Part shown: positions 51,556 through 58,586 of the stretch, one piece after another
How positions within the stretch are numbered: position 1 is the first letter of the stretch
Layout: every line of letters begins with the position of its first letter
Assembly (NCBI GenBank): GCA_004335835.1
Contig: RWJK01001249.1
Span: 1,682 to 60,267 of the forward strand
From: Scenedesmus sp. ARA3
Taxonomy: Eukaryota > Chlorophyta > Chlorophyceae > Sphaeropleales > Scenedesmaceae
Length of the DNA: 58,586 nt
Reading direction: 5' to 3'
Translations under genes and position numbers: made by a program
The notes under the pieces: generated by a model
What the model was told of the DNA's origin: nothing
What the model saw: the letters and a program-made list of their open reading frames with translations, nothing else
The model's database searches: none

Positions 51556-52557
51556 CTACAGTGCCCGCACCACGTTCGGCTCCTTCCACATCGGCGCAGC
51601 AGACACCCCGCCCTCACCACTCCGCCCCAGCTGCTGCTGCTGCAGCTCCGGCACCACCATGCTCGCATCAAAGCTGCCATGCAGCCCAGCCGGCAGGAAA
51701 TGCTGCAGGTGGATCGTGGCAACCGGCCCTGCAGGGATGTCCTGTGCATCCAGAATAACAAGCTCTCCCTTGCCTGTGGCTGCATTGTGGATGGTGGCCA
51801 GCACCCAGCCGTCGTCTTCTGCTGCTGCGTTTTCGCGCGGGATAAACAGGGGCTCCATGATGAGCCGGCGGGGCCCCGCGTCCCACAGCTGCGGCGACAC
51901 GTCTGTCTGCTGCTGCAGCGGGCCCTGCAGAGCAGCAAAAGAGGGTGGTTACATGTGGGGGCGGGCACCATGTTAGGCAACAGGAGACACAACAAATATC
52001 ATCGCATGGTCTGAAACCAGTGGTGTGCAGTGATGTGGTCAGCAGGGAAGGGTGCAGGTGAGGTGGAAGGTGGAACGTGTGTCAGGAGCGGCGCAGTGGG
52101 TGGGGCGCGGGAAGCAGGATGCTGTTGATTGCGGAAGCGCCGCCAGGGGAGCGCCAGCTGTGCGCTTACACATGACTTGCCATGCTGCAGAGGTCACATG
52201 GAGTGACTTTGAGAGGCGATGCCACAGCAGAATTCGAGGCCAGCTGAAATACCTCGTACAGAGCCAGCACAATAGCAGCAACAGAGCAGCACAAAACAAA
52301 CAAAGCAAAACAAAACCAGGTTATAAGCCACAATAAACGTCACCCACCTGGGTGCCAGCCAGTGGGTCGTTCAGTGTGAGCTTCATGATGACCTGTGTGG
52401 GGCCCCAGTGAACTTCATGGTCCACCCTGTCAGCCACGCAGTAGATGTGCCTGTGCGCTTCGCCGTGAACATCCCAGTTCACACAGGGGAACTCCACACA
52501 GCGCCGCGCCAGCCTGTGGTCACCCACCAGCCTGCCGGTGCTGTGGCTCACAGCTGC

Positions 52558-52607
<50 letters not shown>

Positions 52608-53117
52608 CAGCACTTGGAGCCGCAGGTTTTGCAGGGTCTAGGTCAAAGACGAAGCGCCGGAGGTGGCTCCGGGCGCCTCCAGTGTAGTAGGCTGGGGTCA
52701 GGTTGTACTTCACGAAGGAAAAGCAGTACAGCAGGCAGCAGCAGAAGCAGCAAGCGAGGCAGGCACTGTCAGGCTGTGACCGAGTCGGACCAACAGCACG
52801 CAGCTCCTGCCACCCATGCGTGTTGAGCCTACGAACAAGGGCCCATCCTCCACGCCGATGTAAAACCAGGTCTAGCGCTCAACCCACAGCAATGCAAGAG
52901 GATCATTTATTTCCCAGCAGTGCGAGTGCATGAAGCGCCGAGGACTGCTTACTACAAGTGTCCAAATGCAATGCTTGTGTCAACATGGTGACACTGCAAA
53001 AGCCAGGCCCGGCCCGCACCTGGTTGTTCTCAAAAGCGATCTCATCCCAGGCCACAGTGTCCAACACCAGCTGCCGCTTGCCGCTGCTGCTGCTGCTGCT
53101 GCTGCCATTGCTGCCGT

Positions 53118-53162
<45 letters not shown>

Positions 53163-56100
53163 TGCTGCGTGGCGTGCTGGTGGTGAAGGCGTTGACGTGG
53201 TGGAAGGTGAACATGGGCGGCGCGTCCATGATGTAGGGCGCGGTGCCGGCTGCAATGGTTTCGGCAGCACACAGCGCAGGTGTCTCTGAGCATACACACA
53301 ATCGCAGAGGCGCGTGTGTGAAGATTGGGGCAACACACCTCTCATCATCAAGCAAAGCACTTTCTCGCCCGAAGCTGTTCCATTGCATGGTGCACACATG
53401 GCCAGCGCGCAAAGCTAGCAGCAACACGCACCTGCTGCCCCTATGGGGAGCGGCACCAGGTGTACCTTTGTGCGCTGTAAATGATACACAACATGCACTC
53501 CACAGTCCAGCAGCAGTATACATGCACAATCTGAAACTACTAATCTGCTGCGCCCCGTGGCCGCGGCACCCGGTGCACCTTGGTAGGCTTTGAAGGGTCT
53601 TACACCAGGCACTCCGCAATTGCAGCCGGTAATACATATGCAATCCGCAGCCACCAACCTGCTGCGCCCCATGTCCGCGGCACCAGGTGCACCTTGGAAG
53701 GCTTTGAATGGTCGTACACCAGGCACTCCGCAATCCTGCAGCTAGTGATACATAAACAAACTCTATAATGCTCACCTGCTGCGCCCCTCGGCCGTGGCAC
53801 CAGGTGCACCTTGGTAGGCTTTGAAGGGTTGTACACCAGGCACTCAGCAATTGAGCGCTAGTGACACAATTAAGATTCAGACATCAATTGAACATTCCCA
53901 CCTGCTGCACCCTTGGGCCGCGGCACCAGGTGCACCTTGGTAGGCTTTGAAGGGTCGTACACCAGGCACTCCGCAATCGAGCAGCGGCTGGTGAAGTACT
54001 GCGTGACAAACTTGGCCGCATCAAAGTTCACGGGGCCGGCCACCACCACGTAGTAATCTGGGGTGACTGCGATGTCATGGATCATGGCAATGGACACGCC
54101 TGGCAGGCGGTATGACTGGGGCGGTACGGCAAGGCTGCCGTTCTCTGGGTGGAGGGAAAGAGGGCAGGGGTGGGCGGCGGATGGCGGCGGCAGCGTGCAG
54201 CAGCGCATACAGTTCAAAGCGCAGATCCAGCTGCACTTGCAAGGCGTCTGTAACCAGACGAACAATGTACGAGCACACAAGACGCATGCATGTTGCACGG
54301 TGTGCACCCGCACTGGATAGCTGGTGGTGTTCAGAGTGCGTTCCCATCGCACCAGCACATCAGCACAGCAGCACAGCAGCACCCACCTGCAAACTCGTAG
54401 AACTTCAGCTCAGCATCACCCAGCCCTGTGTTGAAGCTGAAGCCCACCCAGGTGCGCCCTGCGGCAGCAGCAGCACTGCTGCTGCTGCTTCTGTTGCTGC
54501 TGCTGCTGTCACTGTGCCAGCCTTGCTGTTGCTGCTGCTGCTGCTGGCCTGGCATGACACGGTAGTGTGCAGCCAGCACTGGTGTGGCCAGTTGGCCGCC
54601 AATGGTTGACTCCCCAATGGTGTCCAACGTTGCTGCATCGAGCTCGTGAGGCAGGCCGCTCTGCAACAGTCAACACACACAGCCGGCCCGCACATTGCTG
54701 TGAGACAATCCAGGCTGCGCAGCATGCTGCATGCAGGCGCCATCCTACCCTGCCGCTGAACTTCACAACGCAGACGAGGTAGCGTGCATTTGCCCCGGCT
54801 GGGAATACGCATATCTATCGTGCAAGATCTGCCATACCTTGTGCCACACAATTAACACGGCAATGATGTGAAAGGTGCCCTCTGCTCAAGCAGCACCGGA
54901 GGCCTACCATACGTTATCACAGCTGCAAAACCAGCTCTGCCAGCAGCAGCTGGGCCATTGCAGCCCACATGTGAGAAAGAAATTTGTACACACCTCAACC
55001 AGCTCCGGCTGTTTGTGATCTGCAGATGTGACTTTGAACATTTTGTCGGATCGACATGGTTGACACACGAGGTAACCAACACATCAGGCCCACGCACCAC
55101 ACGCACCTCGTACAGGGCCAGCAGCCGCACCTCGTGCAGTCCCACGCAACACAGGGCGTGTTTTAAGCCAGTCAAACTCAACGTTGATCCACACTGACGT
55201 GCTGCACACAGTAGGCACGTCGCCAGCAGCCTGCCGCCCCAGCGCCACATTCTAGAATTGACGTGCACTCATGTCTAACAACTGAAAAATTTAAACTGAA
55301 CTAACATCACACAGGTTAAAGGCCGCACACCAAGCTCACCTCGTACAGCGCCAGCAGCCGCCCGCCCCAGCGCAGCACGCCCGTGTTGGCCACGTTCTTC
55401 AGCGTGAAGTCAAAGGGGTTGAACAGCAGGCTGCCGTCAGCAGCGCCGCGCGTGAAGGCGGTGCGGTGCACGGGGCGACCCGCAGCCTGCGGCGAGCAGG
55501 GCGCAAGCAGTGAGCAGCAGCGTACATTACATTCTGTGCACGCCATGCCATGGTAATAGTTGTCTGGCTGGCTGCCAGCTAGCACGGCTGCTGCCGTGTG
55601 CATAGTGCCCCGACCAGCAGCCTACATGTAGAATCGTCCTCAAAACAGCTGATGAGCACCCGCATTTGTCTGACCACACTGCAGTGCATTGCAGCCATTG
55701 CTGCAGCGCCGCACCTGCTCGTCCACGAAGCCCTTGGTGCGTACAAACTTGTTCTTGAACCACGCGCAGCCCTGGTCAAAGCTGAATGACAGCAGCATGC
55801 CGTCACCGTCAAAGGTGTGCCGCTTGTAGCGCTCGTTGGAAACCTGCGGCAGCCACCACCACCACCAGCAGCAGCAGGACGCATATTACAAGATCGGCAG
55901 GCACTTGCGTGTTTGTCATGTAAACTGCAGCGGGGCTGTGTGTACAGTCCTGCAAGCAACGACAGGCCTCAGCATGCAACTGGCACACCATGCCAGGCAG
56001 CACAGCCAGCAGTACAGCCAGCAGCAAGCACGGCGCCAGAATGCAGCCCAGCTGCAGCTGGCCCATTGCTGCTGAAGCATCGCAATCCAGTGGCCGCATG

Positions 56101-56211
56101 GCTGTTTGTGTTTGCTGTCATTGGCAGGTGCATCTGCACATGTGGTTGCCGTTGCCTGGCTCCAGTGAAAGCTGGCACACTGCTCCTGCCCACCAATGCG
56201 TCACTTAACCA

Positions 56212-56253
<42 letters not shown>

Positions 56254-56752
56254 TGCAATGCAGGTGTGACATGCAGCGGGGCGCTTGCTTGCCTGCAAGC
56301 CTGGGCCGTTGCGGAAGTACGTTCCCTTGAGCTCCTTTGGGATGCTGCCCTCAACCTGGCACCACGCAGCACACAGCATACATCATTTACAAGCACATGT
56401 TTCAGCCACAACGTGTTCAGCTTACTAAAACGAGAAGTGCTGCAGTGTGCGGTGTTAGAATGCCAGCTGGTGGGTGCGCGCCTGCACTGTTGCTCGGACT
56501 TGGCAGTGCTCTGGTGCTACAACCTGCCAGCTTGATCAACCCTGCTGCTGGCAATGGCCCCTTGGGTCTGCAGGCAAAGCTAAGTCTGCACAAAGCGACA
56601 CCGTGCTGCTGTGTGCAGCAAGCAGGCTGATGCAGTACCAAATGCGCGGGTGCAGTGCCAGCTCCTGCTCCTCACCCATGCATCCTGCACCATGTAGTCA
56701 TACTCGTGCAGCAGCGACTTGTGAAGGCCGTTGATGTCTCTGATGGCGCTGT
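51556..56752 (-). CDS. Carotenoid cleavage oxygenase (CCD/RPE65 family), 5' end not resolved
   Basis: The family cleaves carotenoid double bonds with a non-haem iron held by four His. Exons in transcript order: DINGLHKSLLHEYDYMVQDA (about 56752-56690); EGSIPKELKGTYFRNGPGLQ (about 56365-56290); KRHTFDGDGMLLSFSFDQG (about 55850-55720); SLLFNPFDFTLKNVANTG and RWGGRLLALYE (about 55495-55340); DTIGESTIGGQLATPV with LAAHYRVMPG (His 1) and GRTWVGFSFNTG (about 54662-54390); GVSIAMIHDIAVTPDYYVV (His 2) and AECLVYDPSKPTKVHLVPRP (about 54146-53901); MFTFHHVNAF (His 3; about 53250-53020); LRRFVFDLDPAKP and GDHRLARRCVEFP (about 52715-52350); IMEPLFIPRENAAAEDDGWV and FLPAGLHGSF (His 4; about 51925-51556, stop TAG). 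All four iron ligands are visible. The first listed exon follows an acceptor, so at least one more 5' exon lies upstream. Substrate and cleavage site cannot be assigned. Confidence 0.9.
52558..52606. repeat. (CTG)n tract encoding poly-Ser in the carotenoid oxygenase
   Basis: About 16 units; on the minus strand it is AGC, giving a Ser run inserted after FDLDPAKPAAPSAA within the FVFDLDP exon. Confidence 0.85.
53084..53165. repeat. Hexanucleotide (GTTGCC)n and (CTG)n insert in the oxygenase
   Basis: About six GTTGCC units plus flanking CTG and TTGCTG units encode an Asn-Gly alternating stretch (SNGNGNGNGNG) followed by Ser, directly after the FHHVNAFTTSTP iron-ligand segment. The insertion is in frame. 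Confidence 0.9.
53425..53970 (-). repeat. Carotenoid oxygenase donor array, five copies
   Basis: The exon end encoding AECLVYDPSKPTKVHLVPRP.GAA and its donor is repeated downstream (lower coordinates). Exon/intron boundaries are at 53901 (true), 53776, 53659, 53545 and 53432, spacing 125, 117, 114 and 113 bp. Donors read GTGGGA, GTGAGC, GTTGGT, AT (lost) and GTGCGT. Copies still encode AECLVYNPSKPTKVHLVPRP, AECLVYDHSKPSKVHLVPRT and similar; the fifth is strongly decayed. Confidence 0.94.
55075..55375 (-). repeat. Carotenoid oxygenase donor-edge echoes, about three copies
   Basis: The exon end encoding RWGGRLLALYE with donor (boundary 55340) is echoed near 55250-55217 (WRWGGRLLAT) and near 55140-55107 (RLLALYEV), roughly 105-128 bp apart. 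The furthest copy retains a GTGCGT donor. Confidence 0.8.
56212..56242. repeat. (CTG)n tract in an oxygenase intron
   Basis: About ten CTG units lie in the intron downstream of the RNGPGLQ exon. On the sense strand it is CAG, so this is an exception to the CTG-sense trend seen in other introns. Confidence 0.8.
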
Positions 56753-58586
56753 CTGCAATTGAGAAAACAGCAGAGGCAGCATGGGGGAACTGAGCAGCAT
56801 GCCGCAGTTGCTTGTGTGCCCCAGGTTGCAGCCTGAAGCTCAGCCAGGGCTTGAAGAGCAGCAGTATGGTCCACGCTGCAGCGTCTGCTGCAGCAGAGCA
56901 GCAATCGTGCTTGGACTCAGCAGCATGTGGTGCAATGCAGCCGTTTCACGCACCTGTCACTCTGTAAGGAGTCCTTTCGGCGTGTGATGGGGCTACCTGC
57001 TGCTTTGCAGGTGGGCCCTGCAGCAGCGTTGCAGCTGGCACCAGATACGTCCTGCTGCGGCATCCTGCAGCAGGCATGTGCGATCGGGTTACCGATGGCC
57101 GCTTTGCACACTCCCAAGGACACATCGCCGTGGTGATGCACAGGCGTTTCGTGTCGCACCTTGTTGCCGCGCAGTGGCCGGCCTGCTGCCTGTTTTAGGC
57201 GACGACCGCAGCATCTCAATCTATTGTAGGTAAGGCAGCGCTGCTGTGACCGGCGTTCAGCAGCTGGCCCTCTTACAGATTGCAGGTGAGGCAGGTGAGG
57301 CAGGGTGAGGTCCAGAGGCAAAGCAACCTCAGGTGGCTGTATCAACAACAATCAACGTGCCCTGCTTAGAGGGCTTCACTGCACACAGCTAGGCAGGGGG
57401 GCGTTGCACTGCAGGGCATGTATGCCAGAGGCACTGGACCTGAAGCCCTAGCCTGAGACCCAGGTCGGGTGACGTCCAACTTGCATTCTGCCAAGGAGGT
57501 GCCATCACCCTCAAGTCCATCTGCATGCAACTTCAACTGCATTGATCTACGGTACAAGATGCTGCGCGCACAGCGGGCATGCACAACCAAACCCATTGAT
57601 CATGCAGGGAGTGGCCATCAAGGTGGTGTCCTGCAAGGGAGAAGAAGTTCTGCATTGACGCTTGCTCTCAAGTAGAAGCCATGCACCAAGCGGCAACTGG
57701 CGACTACAATGCATAATGCGGCATGTGGGATGCATGATGCAGCACTGTTGGTGCACAGCATAGCACAGCAGGCACACCAGAGCCTCAGGCTGGCAGCAAG
57801 GTGTTGTAGCTGGCTGCCCTAAGCAAGCACAGCAGCTGCCAGCCACAGTGGAACAGAGCGACCTTTTGGATGCAGTGCTGAGCATGTGGTCAAGCACCGA
57901 CAGCCAACAAGTTGCGCGGCACAACAAGGATGAAGTCAAGCGGGCGGCTTGCTGTTGGTGCACCTCGGTGCTGGCTAGCTATCGCGCACCAATGTCATTG
58001 TTCAACCTGGCTTTATGTAACCTGGCATGGTATGGAATATGGCATTGGATTATTGTCCCCATTCCGTAGTGGAGGGAAGGAGAGAGGGGCAACGGTGGCA
58101 CAACCATGCCACGGCACAGCGGCTGTGCCGTGGCATCATGCCATGATGGCGCAATTGCGGCAATTGCTGAATCACCACGGGAAGATGCTCTGCCACCCAC
58201 AGGCATGTACACTGTGGCAGCCACGTGACTTCATCAGCAAGCTGCGGCTGTCTGTACTGTTCAGCACTGTGATTTTGGCATAAAAGCAGCATGGTGCACA
58301 GACTCTGTCTTCAGAAGACACCAGGTTCATCATCATCATGTTACCATTTAAGCCATAGCAACGTCGCCATCGGCCCCGCGCCCCACACGAGCGGCTGAAT
58401 GAACAGGCGAAGGGGGAAGGGGAGGGAGCACTATTTCATTATCCCGCTTGCAGACATTCCTGTGATTCCAGGCAAGAACAAGGTAGTCAGCAATCAGCGG
58501 AGCAGCCAACCTGCAAACACCAGATCCACCCCAAACATCGTCAGAAACAAAACGCAACACCATGGCAGAGGGGTCAGTCATGGCCA
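56753..58586. other. Right end: probable 5' part of the oxygenase gene, otherwise unassigned
   Basis: An acceptor-like AG at 56754-56753 means a further oxygenase exon lies upstream. A minus-strand open segment at about 57540-57366 (MQLKLHADGLEGDGTSLAEC) could encode a leader, but nothing confirms it. A short GCAGGTGAG direct repeat occurs at 57282-57310. At 58581-58348 (-) an open segment with MVLRFVSDDVWGG may be part of another gene running off the edge; I cannot support it. Confidence 0.3.

Noticed and set aside
18807..55375. Explaining the exon-edge arrays as assembly errors or as a transposon family
   Set aside because: Copies differ by substitutions and small indels that increase with distance, which duplicated reads would not show. 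The arrays share no sequence between genes, so they are not a dispersed element.

Overview
The window is nuclear DNA of a green alga. Genes are split into many short exons with GT-AG introns, reading frames are rich in CAG/CTG triplet runs (poly-Gln, poly-Ser, poly-Ala), and TGTAA poly(A)-type signals follow some stop codons. The gene set also fits: a protist/green-algal type P3A H+-ATPase, two cilium proteins, and an ACT-repeat protein. Chlorophyceae is the best guess, and I cannot name the species. I see no mobile element, CRISPR array, tRNA or rRNA.

Layout. 1-2175 (-): C-terminally truncated Gln/Ser-rich unknown protein. 2938-5766 (-): CFAP300/FBB5, a dynein-arm assembly factor. 6264-7773 (-): CFAP96 (C4orf47 family), a second cilium protein. 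8189-10337 (+): unknown membrane protein. 11531-14566 (-): proteasome lid subunit RPN9/PSMD13. 16662-23857 (+): plasma-membrane H+-ATPase. 25749-26321 (-): prefoldin subunit 3, intronless. 26728-32505 (+): glutathione reductase. 33321-36807 (+): ACT-domain-repeat protein. 38857-42163 (+): 3-ketoacyl-CoA synthase with an in-frame TAG near its end. 45515-49304 (-): ankyrin-repeat protein. 51556-56752 or beyond (-): carotenoid oxygenase. The right end has no gene I can identify. Three pairs are divergent with shared upstream regions (CFAP96/membrane protein, RPN9/H+-ATPase, prefoldin 3/glutathione reductase).

The genes do not form one pathway; they cover cilia, proteostasis, ion transport, redox, lipid and carotenoid metabolism. 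What unites them is a structural oddity. In five genes (RPN9, H+-ATPase, glutathione reductase, ACT protein, carotenoid oxygenase) an exon edge and its splice site are repeated as a local tandem array inside the adjoining intron. There are 2-5 copies, in most arrays spaced about 100-130 bp (one array at 56 bp), and the copies are progressively decayed. Many introns also carry AG|GT at both ends. Together these suggest ongoing tandem duplication that multiplies splice sites and may create introns. This is the most interesting signal in the window.

Exon boundaries were read by eye from splice consensus, frame continuity and remembered family sequences. No alignment or transcript data were available.
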